Below, piece by piece: positions 26,854 through 35,840 of a stretch of 64,000 bases of DNA. Below the pieces are notes generated by a model. The model ran no database searches. It was not told the DNA's origin and saw nothing but the letters and a program-made list of their open reading frames with translations. A program made the translations under genes and the position numbers. The stretch is taken from assembly GCF_947501385.1 (NCBI RefSeq), contig NZ_CANMVP010000019.1, positions 1 to 64,000 on the forward strand. The letters are read 5' to 3'. This stretch comes from an uncultured Polaribacter sp. (GTDB lineage: Bacteria; Bacteroidota; Bacteroidia; Flavobacteriales; Flavobacteriaceae). How positions within the stretch are numbered: position 1 is the stretch's first letter; the number at the start of each line of letters is the position of its first letter.

Positions 26854-26952
26854 TTAACCGCAAAGAGCGCTAAAAAAACGCAAGATTCGCAACGTTTTTC
26901 TTTCTAATTCTTTGCGCTCTTTTCGAAAAAGCTCTGCGTACTTTGCGGTTAA
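26854..26952. repeat. 99-bp inverted-repeat element between two lyase genes
   Basis: TTAACCGCAAAG (26854-26865) and CTTTGCGGTTAA (26941-26952) are perfect 12-bp ends. Inner near-repeats of AAAGAGCGC/GCGCTCTTTT pair as well. It fills almost the whole gap between the PL6 and heparinase-fold genes and so would fold in their mRNA. It resembles the dispersed CCGCAAAG repeats of flavobacterial genomes. Confidence 0.7.
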
Positions 26953-26957
26953 TCTTA

Positions 26958-29261
26958 CTAGTACATCAACTTTAATTTTAAATTCTGAACAATTGCTACT
27001 TTTCCTGAATTTACAATGGTATTGTCCACTGGTTTTTGACCTTTTTCTCCCCAAAGAATGGCAATTAATTTTACAGGATTGTTTTTAAATGTGTTATTTT
27101 TAAATTCCACATGTACAATTCCTCTGTTCTTTATTAAGATATTGTTTGTGGATGATTTCCCTGAATTTAGTACCGTATTGTTATTAAAAACCAAGTTTCC
27201 ACCAATGGTAGATTCATCATAACCACCTCTGTAGTACTCTAAAATGGTTTCAGAAATGGTATCGAAAGTAACATTCGTAATTAATACAAATGCAGCATTG
27301 TAATCTCCTTTGTCATTAATTTCTTTGTTTAAATGGAATCCTTTTAGACAATTTTTAACTATTGATTTTGACACCATAATTGTGTCTGCAAAAGATCCTT
27401 TAGAAACTTCTAAAACCGATTTAAAATTATGTATTTCAGAATTTTTAATAAACAAATTATAGGCTTTAGACATGTTTTTATCTAAGGTTGTAAATGCATT
27501 CTGATTCTGAGTTCCTTTAATAATGACACTTTCTAGATGTAAGTTTCCTTTTGGCTGCATCAAAAAAGCCGTATTCTCTGCAGTAAATTGAAGGATTGCT
27601 TTTTTAGTTGCATCCGTAGAAAAGAGGGTGATTTCTTTTTGAATTGCAATGGTTTTAGAAATTGAATATGCCAATGCTGTCAATTCGATTTTATCACCAG
27701 ATTTTGACGCCATTATTGCCGTTTCCAATTCTTCTGAGTTTGCAACTTTATGTATTGTACTTTCTATTTTTTCAACTTCCGAAGAAAACCACGAAGTTCC
27801 GTATGTAGATTTGTCAATTAATAATTGATCTTTTCCACCAGAATTTACAATCGCACCAATTGTATTATTTTCTGTTGTTCTTTTGTTTCCAAATACGTCT
27901 GTGTTTATTTTATCAAAATCGAATCCATTATACACTTCAGAAATGTTCAAAGTTGGTACAAATAAATTTTCTGATACTTTAGCTAAAGAAAAATCTTGTT
28001 TTGTTATTCCGTCTGAAGTTACTGCACTTTTATTGTTATTATTAGAGATGTTGTTCTTAAAAGTAATACCATCCACTTTATCATAATTATAAATTGGGAA
28101 TTCTGCTTTTGTCGAATTGTAAATTAAATTATTCGCAAAAATGGTTCTTACAGGTCTCGCAGAACGAATTTCAGATTTTGGTAAAACAGCACTTTGATCT
28201 ACATTAGAACCGACACTAAAAAACCAAGGAGTTGGACAATCTACCCAAGAATTATAGGCAATTACAGCATCTGTAACTTGGTTGTATCTGTTTAAAGGCG
28301 ATTTTGGAATTCCGTTCATGACCGCAACGGGCGCTCTAAATTCACTTCCTTTTAATTTGTAGAAATAGTTGTTTGTAATCCAATGACCTGTATTTATAAC
28401 ACGAATTCCGCCAATAAATTTAGAATTGTCGTTTCCAATAAAAACATTTCCATCTATGGTGGCATAATTTCCGTGTCTTAACACCAGAGAACCTTCACTT
28501 TCAAAGAACACATTGTTTTTAAAAATATTAAAATTAGACTTGCTAGAGATAATTTCAACTTCACCGTTACAACGTTCAAAATAATTATTTTCTACGTTGG
28601 TGTAAGAAGGTGTCATTGAAGTTCCGCTATCGCCAATTTGCATGGTTTCTCCATGAGGACCTCCTTTTCTGGGTCTTGGTCCAAAATGATTGTTAATAAT
28701 TTGATGGTGATTATTAATATGCTGATTCCCTTTTAACATCACCATAACTGTAGGTCCGAAATTAGATTTTCCTGCAATATAATTATTACTCAACTCATTG
28801 TTTTGTCCCCAGATTTCTACCCAATGATCGGTTTTATCTCTGTCTAATTGTGTAAATTCTTCAATAACACAATTGGTAAATTTCGAGTTGAATGCAATTT
28901 TATTATCATCAATCTTAAAACGAATTACATACCTATTTGGTGTGAAACCGTTTCTAAAATGAAGGTCTTTTACAATTAAATAATTTCCGCCAATTGCTAA
29001 GTTCGAAATTCCTTCAATAAAGACTTTACCAGCAGTTTCTGCTCTTAAAGTTATGGGGTTTTCTTTAGTTCCTTCGCCATAAAACTCAATTTCTAGATTT
29101 TTGTAAATTCCGTTTTTTAGTACAATATCATCACCCGCTTTTGCATTTTTTATAGCATCTTTTAATTCTGATTCGTTACTGACCAAAACACTGTTTGTAG
29201 ATTTTTCATTACATGAAATTAGTAGTAAAAATAAACTGATTATTAATAATGATTTATTCAT
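26958..29261 (-). CDS. Alginate lyase, PL6, two-domain
   Basis: A 767-residue lipoprotein (lipobox LLISCNEKS). The N-terminal right-handed parallel beta-helix at about 20-440 holds the PL6 catalytic region: GEVEIISSKSNF (Ca-binding Glu and catalytic Lys) and SLVLRHGNYATIDGN (catalytic Arg). A second beta-helix domain (about 490-760) gives the length and plan of AlyGC-like enzymes. PL6 lyases cleave poly-G or poly-MG alginate. The gene lies 59 bp after the second PL7 and is read from the same promoter. Confidence 0.92.
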   Translation of the reverse strand: MNKSLLIISLFLLLISCNEKSTNSVLVSNESELKDAIKNAKAGDDIVLKNGIYKNLEIEFYGEGTKENPITLRAETAGKVFIEGISNLAIGGNYLIVKDLHFRNGFTPNRYVIRFKIDDNKIAFNSKFTNCVIEEFTQLDRDKTDHWVEIWGQNNELSNNYIAGKSNFGPTVMVMLKGNQHINNHHQIINNHFGPRPRKGGPHGETMQIGDSGTSMTPSYTNVENNYFERCNGEVEIISSKSNFNIFKNNVFFESEGSLVLRHGNYATIDGNVFIGNDNSKFIGGIRVINTGHWITNNYFYKLKGSEFRAPVAVMNGIPKSPLNRYNQVTDAVIAYNSWVDCPTPWFFSVGSNVDQSAVLPKSEIRSARPVRTIFANNLIYNSTKAEFPIYNYDKVDGITFKNNISNNNNKSAVTSDGITKQDFSLAKVSENLFVPTLNISEVYNGFDFDKINTDVFGNKRTTENNTIGAIVNSGGKDQLLIDKSTYGTSWFSSEVEKIESTIHKVANSEELETAIMASKSGDKIELTALAYSISKTIAIQKEITLFSTDATKKAILQFTAENTAFLMQPKGNLHLESVIIKGTQNQNAFTTLDKNMSKAYNLFIKNSEIHNFKSVLEVSKGSFADTIMVSKSIVKNCLKGFHLNKEINDKGDYNAAFVLITNVTFDTISETILEYYRGGYDESTIGGNLVFNNNTVLNSGKSSTNNILIKNRGIVHVEFKNNTFKNNPVKLIAILWGEKGQKPVDNTIVNSGKVAIVQNLKLKLMY

Positions 29262-29320
29262 CTTTTAATTGATTCTGTAAAATTTAATTATAAATAGTTG
29301 CTTTTGAAGCCTGAAAATTT

Positions 29321-30244
29321 TTAATGTGTAACTGATAAATTGTAATATTTTAATTTAGAAAAAGCGCCAGCATCTGTAGTTCCTAAATAATTTCCTGCTT
29401 TAAAATAGTTTTCGAAAGGCCATTTCGCCAAACTTATATCTTCATAAATGTAAGGCGTTTTATTGTTTAACTGCAATTCAATTTTTCCTTTAGATGCTGT
29501 AATTCTAAACTCAAATGCATCAAAACCAACAGTTCCCATATTGTATTTTTCATCAGACCATGTTGCGTTGGATACGTCTAACAAATCATCTCCAGAAGTG
29601 CTTTCGTTCACCAAAGATTTTCTATACACCCACAAATCTCCATCAACCCATCTCATTTTAATTAATGGTGGACCATTGTTTGAAGAAAAACCATGCTTTG
29701 TCATATCTGCAATAGAAATAATGCCATGAATTTGCATTACAATTGTATTGTGATATGTTCTACTAGAAGATGAATTATCTTTAGAAATTTCCATGATTTT
29801 TAGTTTTCCTTTTAGCGTTCCACCAGTTTCTAAAGTCCAATTGATTCTTGAGTTAGATGGCGCAATCAATTCTCTCAGTTCTGTTCTAGAGTATTTACTA
29901 TTTGCCGTGGAATTTTGAGGAAATGTATAAAAAACAATACTAGCATCGGAAGTATCGTCATACATAAAAGGTTGCACAGACTTTAAAGTTCTGTAACCTC
30001 CATTTACTAATTCGTTTGGTTTGTATTCATCGGGACTTCCATTATTATTTTCATCTACAGGAAGTGTCACTTTCCAATTAGAAAAATCAATGTCTGCATA
30101 TACTACGGAAGGATTTTCATCTTCGTTAGAAATATCATCTGGATTTTCAATCACAACCTCTTCTTCCACTTCTTCTTTACTAGCACAAGCAAGCACAAAT
30201 AGTATATTGATGAAAAAAATAAATAAAAAAAACTTTTTAGTCAT
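29321..30244 (-). CDS. Alginate lyase, PL7, lipoprotein
   Basis: A 307-residue lipoprotein (lipobox VLACASK) with a 25-residue acidic linker rich in Glu, then the PL7 jelly-roll from DFSNWKVTLPVDENNNG. Signatures YSRTELREL, IVMQIHGI and YFKAGNYLGT are all present. It is first in an operon with the PL6 and heparinase-fold genes under its own paired GntR boxes. The acidic linker contrasts with the poly-lysine linker of the other PL7. It probably sits on the cell surface and cuts polymeric alginate. Confidence 0.93.
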   Translation of the reverse strand: MTKKFFLFIFFINILFVLACASKEEVEEEVVIENPDDISNEDENPSVVYADIDFSNWKVTLPVDENNNGSPDEYKPNELVNGGYRTLKSVQPFMYDDTSDASIVFYTFPQNSTANSKYSRTELRELIAPSNSRINWTLETGGTLKGKLKIMEISKDNSSSSRTYHNTIVMQIHGIISIADMTKHGFSSNNGPPLIKMRWVDGDLWVYRKSLVNESTSGDDLLDVSNATWSDEKYNMGTVGFDAFEFRITASKGKIELQLNNKTPYIYEDISLAKWPFENYFKAGNYLGTTDAGAFSKLKYYNLSVTH

Positions 30245-30263
30245 AATTAATCAAATATTAAAC

Positions 30264-30292
30264 TGGTAAACCAATTTGGTTTACCAAATATA
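30264..30292 (-). promoter_or_regulatory. GntR boxes and -7 of the PL7-PL6 operon
   Basis: TGGTAAACCA (30264-30273) and TGGTTTACCA (30277-30286) 13 bp apart, with minus-strand TATATTTG (plus CAAATATA, 30285-30292) overlapping. It lies in the gap to the divergent uxaC gene and could affect both directions. Confidence 0.8.
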
Positions 30293-30431
30293 CCAACTAA
30301 TATTGATATGAAAAAATTTAGTCTCTAAAATTCTATTATAGATATGATAGATAATTTACAATTTTAATTTTTTTTTAGCGATGTAACTACAAAAATTCAC
30401 CCTAAATGAATAAATAATACCTTCAAAACTT

Positions 30432-30439
30432 TATCTTTA
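30432..30439 (+). promoter_or_regulatory. Probable -7 element of uxaC
   Basis: TATCTTTA, one mismatch from TAnnTTTG, 22 bp upstream of the uxaC start codon. No ribosome-binding site is evident, as is common in Bacteroidetes. Confidence 0.5.
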
Positions 30440-30461
30440 TAAAAATATAATTACAAATAGC

Positions 30462-31865
30462 ATGTCTACTTTTTTAACGGAAGATTTTTTACTCCAAACA
30501 GAGTTTGCAAAAACCTTGTATCATAATTTCGCCAAGAAATTACCCATTATAGATTACCACAATCATTTGCCTCCAGAAGAAATTGCAGCAGACAAACAAT
30601 TTGAGAATATTACACAGGTTTGGTTGTACGGAGATCATTACAAGTGGCGCGCAATGCGTGCTTTTGGTATCAACGAAAAGTACATTACAGGAAATGCTTC
30701 TGATAAAGAAAAGTTTTTAAAATGGGCAGAAGTAGTACCTTTTACCATTCGAAACCCTTTGTTTCATTGGACACATTTAGAGTTGAAAGCTTATTTTGGA
30801 ATTGAGGAACTTCTATCACCTGAAAATGCCGTAGAAATTTATGAAAAGACATCAAAAATATTACAGCAAAAATCACATTCTGCCAATGGATTGTTGAAAA
30901 TGCTAAATGTAGAATCTTTGTGTACAACAGACGATCCTATATATTCTTTAGAACATCATATTGCCATTCAAAAAGACGCTTCAAAAGTAAAAACCTTTCC
31001 CACCTTTAGGCCTGATAAATCTTTTGCGGTTGAAGATCTAAATACCTATACCAAATATCTTTCAAAATTAGAAAAAGCAAGCAACATTGCTATCAATACT
31101 TTTACAGATTTGTTATATGCGCTAGAAAACAGAGTTGATTTCTTTCATAAAAATGGCTGTAAATTATCAGATCATGGTTTGGGGCAATTGTACCATTTTG
31201 AAACTGAGAAACAAGACATTGTTGCAATTTTTGAAAAGGTAAAAAAGCATCAAAAATTAGACAAAGAAGAAATTGCCTTTTTCAAAGCAAAAACAATGAT
31301 TGCTTTGGGTAAAATGTACCATAAAAAAGGATGGACGCAGCAATTACATTTGGGTGCTATTAGAAATAACAACAAACGCTTGTTAGAAAAATTAGGCCCA
31401 GATACTGGTTTTGATTCTATTGGAGATTTCTCGCAAGCTGAAGCTTTAAGCGGATTTTTAAACGAACTAGACAGTACAAATCAACTGGCAAAAACAATTG
31501 TTTACAATCTAAATCCGTCAGATAATGAGGTTTTTGCAACCATGGTTGGCAATTTTAATGACGGTACTATAAAAGGGAAGGTTCAATTTGGTGCGGCTTG
31601 GTGGTTTTTAGATCAAAAAGACGGAATGGAAAAACAAATAAATACACTTTCTAATCAAGGTTTGTTAAGTTGTTTTGTAGGAATGTTAACAGATTCTAGA
31701 AGTTTTTTATCGTTTACAAGGCACGAGTATTTTAGAAGAATTCTATGCAATGTTATCGGAACAGATGTTGCCAATGGAGAGTTACCAAATGATGAAAAAT
31801 TCTTGGGCAAAATTGTTAGTGATATTTGTTACTACAACGCTAAAAATTACTTCAATTTTAAATAA
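30462..31865 (+). CDS. uxaC: Glucuronate/galacturonate isomerase
   Basis: A 467-residue cytoplasmic isomerase, the usual length. It converts D-glucuronate to D-fructuronate (or galacturonate to tagaturonate). The metal-binding start PIIDYHNHLPPEEIA and the downstream QVWLYGDHYKWRAMRAFG are strongly conserved, as are TQQLHLGAIRNNN and GMLTDSRSFLSFTRHEYFRR. The following oxidoreductase gene is 18 bp away, so they form an operon. It feeds mannonate formation and then KDG. Confidence 0.93.
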   Translation: MSTFLTEDFLLQTEFAKTLYHNFAKKLPIIDYHNHLPPEEIAADKQFENITQVWLYGDHYKWRAMRAFGINEKYITGNASDKEKFLKWAEVVPFTIRNPLFHWTHLELKAYFGIEELLSPENAVEIYEKTSKILQQKSHSANGLLKMLNVESLCTTDDPIYSLEHHIAIQKDASKVKTFPTFRPDKSFAVEDLNTYTKYLSKLEKASNIAINTFTDLLYALENRVDFFHKNGCKLSDHGLGQLYHFETEKQDIVAIFEKVKKHQKLDKEEIAFFKAKTMIALGKMYHKKGWTQQLHLGAIRNNNKRLLEKLGPDTGFDSIGDFSQAEALSGFLNELDSTNQLAKTIVYNLNPSDNEVFATMVGNFNDGTIKGKVQFGAAWWFLDQKDGMEKQINTLSNQGLLSCFVGMLTDSRSFLSFTRHEYFRRILCNVIGTDVANGELPNDEKFLGKIVSDICYYNAKNYFNFK

Positions 31866-31883
31866 AAAATCTGTTAAATTTCT

Positions 31884-32852
31884 ATGATTCATACGATAAA
31901 TTGGGGAATTATTGGTTGTGGTGATGTTGCTGAAGTAAAAAGTGGTCCTGCTTTTCAGAAAGTTCAAAACTCGAAACTTATTGCAGTAATGCGAAGAGAG
32001 GCTGCAAAAGCAAAAGATTTTGCAGAAAGACACAACGTTCCTCTTTGGTACGATACTGTTGAGGAACTATTGGCGAATCCAGCAATAAATGCAGTTTATA
32101 TTGCAACGCCACCTTCTACGCATTTAGAAATCGCAAAAAAATGTTTGCAAGCAGCCAAGTTTGTGTACTTAGAAAAACCAATTACTTTAAATTTTGAAGA
32201 AGCAAAAGAATTGAATAGAATTGTTGCTAGAAATGATAAATTGGTTGTTGCGCACTATAGAAGAAAACTACCTGCTTTCTTAAAAGTAAAAGAATTAATC
32301 GACGCGAATAGCATTGGAAAAATAGCTTTTGTAGATCTTCAAATTTTACAACCTACAAAAAATAAAATCATCACAAAAACAGCAGCAAATTGGCGCTTAA
32401 ATCCAGCAATTTCTGGTGGTGGTTATTTTCATGATATTGCGCCACATCAAATAGATTTAATGAGTTATTATTTTGGCGACATTAAAAATGCAGAAGGTTT
32501 TTCAACTTCAATTTTACAGAATGGTGTTCATGACCTTGTAAACGGAATTATTGAGTTTGAAAATGCTGTTCAATTTAGAGGAATTTGGAATTTTAATGCT
32601 TTAGAAAAAGAGGTAAAAGATGCATGTAAAATTTATGGTGAAAAAGGAACCATTACATTTTCTTTTTATGGTGAAAAGATCGTTTTATCTACCGATGAAA
32701 GAGAAGAAGTTTTCAATTTTACAAATCCTACGCATGTTCAACAACCAATGATTGAACAAACTGTGAATTATTTTTTAGGAAAAGATAAAAACCCTTGTAC
32801 GATAGAAAGTGGCGTATCTGTTATGAAAATTATCGAAGCGTTTACCAACTAA
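31884..32852 (+). CDS. Gfo/Idh/MocA-family oxidoreductase
   Basis: A 322-residue NAD(P)-dependent dehydrogenase. N-terminal Rossmann motif WGIIGCGDVAEVKSG, EKP motif YLEKPITLNFEEA near residue 95, and the HDIAPHQIDLMSYYFG segment with the catalytic His. The substrate is some sugar, sugar acid or inositol-like compound; the uxaC partner suggests an uronate-derived sugar. It ends 13 bp from the convergent lyase-like gene, without an obvious terminator between them. Confidence 0.85.
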   Translation: MIHTINWGIIGCGDVAEVKSGPAFQKVQNSKLIAVMRREAAKAKDFAERHNVPLWYDTVEELLANPAINAVYIATPPSTHLEIAKKCLQAAKFVYLEKPITLNFEEAKELNRIVARNDKLVVAHYRRKLPAFLKVKELIDANSIGKIAFVDLQILQPTKNKIITKTAANWRLNPAISGGGYFHDIAPHQIDLMSYYFGDIKNAEGFSTSILQNGVHDLVNGIIEFENAVQFRGIWNFNALEKEVKDACKIYGEKGTITFSFYGEKIVLSTDEREEVFNFTNPTHVQQPMIEQTVNYFLGKDKNPCTIESGVSVMKIIEAFTN

Positions 32853-32864
32853 GGTTTTACAACG

Positions 32865-33935
32865 TTACTTGACAAAACACTTTACTATTTTGGTTGTAAA
32901 TGTATCTTTTTTAAAGACGATAAAATACAGTCCTTTTGAAAATCCAGAGACATCTAATGTGTTTTTCTTAACTCTATTTTCTATAGAGATTTTTCTACCA
33001 GAAAAATCATACATTTCTACAGCATCATAATTTTCTGAATTGGCGTTTTTAAACACTACTGCTTTTGAGGAAGGGTTTGGATACAATATAATACTAGCTG
33101 CTTTTTGCTTTAAATCTTCCACAGAAAGAGCACCTGTAAGTTCTTCGATACTAAAATCGGCAAATAGCACTGCTTCATCTTTTAAATCTTCTGGTTGATT
33201 TAAACTTCTATAAATTCCCCATTTTGGTCTTGCAAATTCAGCGCCATCTTGCCAAGCATCAATAGCACTATCGGTGTAACTAAATACCACTTGATTGTTC
33301 GCTATCTTTTTTATTTCAATAGCATAACTGCCTGCATTACCAAATTTGATGGTTTCTGTTACCGCTACCCAATTTCCTCTAAACAAATCTAAATCTGCTG
33401 TTTTTAACGTTTTTTGATCATTTGTTGGTGTATACCTTAACTCTAATCTGTCTGGATTCGATTTTCTCAACGTGAGCGTAATCATAGGAATGGAGGCGTA
33501 AGAACCCCCAACAGATTTTATTTGATGAATGTGTGTAAAACTAGCAGAAGGTTTAAAGTCTGAACTGATTTTAAATTTCCATTTATAAACAACCGTTTCA
33601 CCCACTACAGCTTTTAAATTCTCTGGAGAATTATCATAGCTTTTTATCTCGGTTCTCTGTCTATCAAAAGTTTTACAACGATCATTGTCTGGTGTTACAT
33701 GCGCAAAAAATCGGAATACGTTTTTATTTAAATCGGTATCAAAAACCTCATCTATGTGTCTTCCAAAAGCGGCATGGTTGCAATCTGGAACTTCCACAAC
33801 ATCTCTATTAGGAAGTGCCAAAACCGAGTTTATCAATTCATAGGTATTTCCTGCGCCATCTGCTTCCAACACAACTTGAGAAGTTGTAACATACGTATTG
33901 ATCATTACAATAAATAGCAGTAGTTTTTTCATCAT
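32865..33935 (-). CDS. Jelly-roll polysaccharide lyase-like protein with T9SS domain
   Basis: A 356-residue protein with signal peptide (MMKKLLLFIVMINTYVTTSQ), a beta-jelly-roll at about 20-265 and a C-terminal type A sorting domain (IILYPNPSSKAVVF ... GLYFIVFKK). Conserved-looking stretches are DRQRTEIKSYDNSPE, YKWKFKISSDF, FTHIHQIKSVGG and PKWGIYRSL. They resemble the PF14099-type lyases (PL13/PL20 relatives), so glucuronan- or ulvan-type uronate polymers are candidate substrates. It has its own degenerate GntR-box promoter. The family is tentative. Confidence 0.65.
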   Translation of the reverse strand: MMKKLLLFIVMINTYVTTSQVVLEADGAGNTYELINSVLALPNRDVVEVPDCNHAAFGRHIDEVFDTDLNKNVFRFFAHVTPDNDRCKTFDRQRTEIKSYDNSPENLKAVVGETVVYKWKFKISSDFKPSASFTHIHQIKSVGGSYASIPMITLTLRKSNPDRLELRYTPTNDQKTLKTADLDLFRGNWVAVTETIKFGNAGSYAIEIKKIANNQVVFSYTDSAIDAWQDGAEFARPKWGIYRSLNQPEDLKDEAVLFADFSIEELTGALSVEDLKQKAASIILYPNPSSKAVVFKNANSENYDAVEMYDFSGRKISIENRVKKNTLDVSGFSKGLYFIVFKKDTFTTKIVKCFVK

Positions 33936-33941
33936 CTAAAT

Positions 33942-33970
33942 TGGTTAACCAATTATGGTTTTCAAATATA
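33942..33970 (-). promoter_or_regulatory. Degenerate GntR boxes and -7 of the lyase-like gene
   Basis: TGGTTAACCA (33942-33951) and the weaker TGGTTTTCAA (33956-33965) are 14 bp apart. Minus-strand TATATTTG (plus CAAATATA, 33963-33970) overlaps the outer box. This is the weakest member of the set. Confidence 0.6.
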
Positions 33971-34066
33971 GTTTATTTACATGAAAACATATTTAAGGTT
34001 TCGACTTTAATTTATCCTAAACACATTCGAAAAGCTCGATCCATCCTTAAAAGAATTTAAGCGATA

Positions 34067-35365
34067 CTACAACAAATCAAACTGTCTTGGCAACCAAAGT
34101 GTTAATTCTGGGAAATACGTAATGATTAATAGCACAGCAATCATCACTAGAAAAAAGGGAAGTAAGGGTTTTACAACTTGCTGAATTTTTAAACCTGCAA
34201 CACTACAACCCACAAAAAGTACGGAGCCAACGGGTGGTGTACACAATCCTATACATAAGTTCATAATCATAATAATTCCGAAATGAATTGGATTCATTCC
34301 TAAACTGGTTACAATTGGTAAAAATATTGGGGTAAAAATTAAAACTGCTGGCGTCATGTCCATAAAAACACCTACAAATAGTAATATTAAGTTGATGATG
34401 ATTAGAATTACAATAGGATTATCGCTAATTGATAACAAAGTATTGCTAATTTCTTGTGGAATATTTTCGTAACTCATTACCCAAGACATCGCAATAGATG
34501 TTGCAATTAATAACAATACAATGGCAGATGTTTTTACCGTTTCTAAAAGTATTGGAGAAATGTCTTTCATAGAAATTTCTTTATAAGCAAAACCCAAAAC
34601 CAATGTATAAATTACTGCAATGGCAGAAGCTTCTGTTGCTGTAAAAATTCCGGCTACAATTCCGCCAATAACTACTACTAACAGCATCAAACTTGGAAAA
34701 GCTGCTATAAATCTTTTAAAGAATTCTTTAAAGCCTACTATTTTATCGGTTGGGTATTTTTTGATGATGGAATAAATCAACGCCACAATCATTAATGCCA
34801 AACCAATCAACAAACCTGGCACATAACCTGCAATAAATAGTGCTGCGATAGAAACACCGCCACTTGCTAGTGAGTAAACAATTAATACGTTACTTGGTGG
34901 AATGATTAGTCCTGTAGTTGCACTGGTAATATTTACAGCTGCACTAAATGATTTATCATAACCATCTTTTTCCATCATCGGATTCATAAACCCACCAATG
35001 GCTGATGCTGCTGCAACTGCAGAGCCAGAAATTGCACCAAAAAGCATACAAGAAATAATATTTACAAAGGCGAGTCCTCCTGGCAGTGGCCCAACAATTG
35101 CTTTCGCAAAATTGATCAATCTTACGGCGATTCCGCCACGATTCATAATTTGGCCTGCCAAGATAAAAAACGGAATTGCAGACAACGTAAAGCTATCTAA
35201 CGAAGTGGCCATTCTTTGCGCTAAAGTAGTCACCGAAGGTAAAAAAGGCATCGCACTTAATAAGGTAAATAATGCGGCTAAACCAATGGCATAGGCAATA
35301 GGAACTCTTAAAGATAAGAAAACTAAAAAGCTAATCACTAAAATAAGGACTTCAACTAAATTCAT
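34067..35365 (-). CDS. TRAP transporter large permease (DctM type)
   Basis: A 432-residue membrane protein with about twelve helices and the DctM motifs LRVPIAYAIGLAALF, GAISGSAVAAASAIGGFM, FTATEASAIAVIYTLVLGF and LCIGLCTPPVGSVLFVGC. It is the ion-coupled permease of a tripartite ATP-independent periplasmic system. Start lies 4 bp after the small permease. The gene order DctP-DctQ-DctM inside a hexuronate block points to uronates as substrate. Confidence 0.92.
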   Translation of the reverse strand: MNLVEVLILVISFLVFLSLRVPIAYAIGLAALFTLLSAMPFLPSVTTLAQRMATSLDSFTLSAIPFFILAGQIMNRGGIAVRLINFAKAIVGPLPGGLAFVNIISCMLFGAISGSAVAAASAIGGFMNPMMEKDGYDKSFSAAVNITSATTGLIIPPSNVLIVYSLASGGVSIAALFIAGYVPGLLIGLALMIVALIYSIIKKYPTDKIVGFKEFFKRFIAAFPSLMLLVVVIGGIVAGIFTATEASAIAVIYTLVLGFAYKEISMKDISPILLETVKTSAIVLLLIATSIAMSWVMSYENIPQEISNTLLSISDNPIVILIIINLILLFVGVFMDMTPAVLIFTPIFLPIVTSLGMNPIHFGIIMIMNLCIGLCTPPVGSVLFVGCSVAGLKIQQVVKPLLPFFLVMIAVLLIITYFPELTLWLPRQFDLL

Positions 35366-35369
35366 AATA

Positions 35370-35840
35370 TTAGGATTTATTTAATTTTCTTTTGTCTAAA
35401 AGTGTGTCTAAACTGTAATAACAAATTAGCAACCCAGCAAGTGGTACTACTAAATAAATAAACCCTAGAGGGATTTCTAAAGTTGCAGATGTTTGTCCGA
35501 ATTGAAAACTCAATTGGCACAATCTAATGCCACCAATAACCATTACTGTAAATGCAAAAACAAAGGTGGAGATGTATACAATGCCGTCATATAAGTTTTG
35601 CTTTTTTGCGATTACTTTTTCGGGAATTAAATCAATTGCTAAATGCAAATGTTTACCTGTAGCGTATGCCGCACCTAATAAGCCTAGCCAAATTAAAGAA
35701 AAGCTTGAAATCTCATCTGTAATTGTGCTTGGATTTCTTAAAATAAACCTTGAAAATACCTGCCAAATAACACTTAACAACATTAACGTTAAAACAAAAA
35801 GCACTGACCTTTCTAATATGTTATCGATTTTTGCTCTCAT
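35370..35840 (-). CDS. TRAP transporter small permease (DctQ type)
   Basis: A 156-residue protein with four transmembrane helices. The DctQ pattern is visible (WQVFSRFILRNPSTITDEISSFSLIWLGLLGAAYA in two stretches). Its start codon overlaps the stop of the binding-protein gene, so translation is coupled. It connects the large permease with the solute receptor. Confidence 0.9.
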   Translation of the reverse strand: MRAKIDNILERSVLFVLTLMLLSVIWQVFSRFILRNPSTITDEISSFSLIWLGLLGAAYATGKHLHLAIDLIPEKVIAKKQNLYDGIVYISTFVFAFTVMVIGGIRLCQLSFQFGQTSATLEIPLGFIYLVVPLAGLLICYYSLDTLLDKRKLNKS

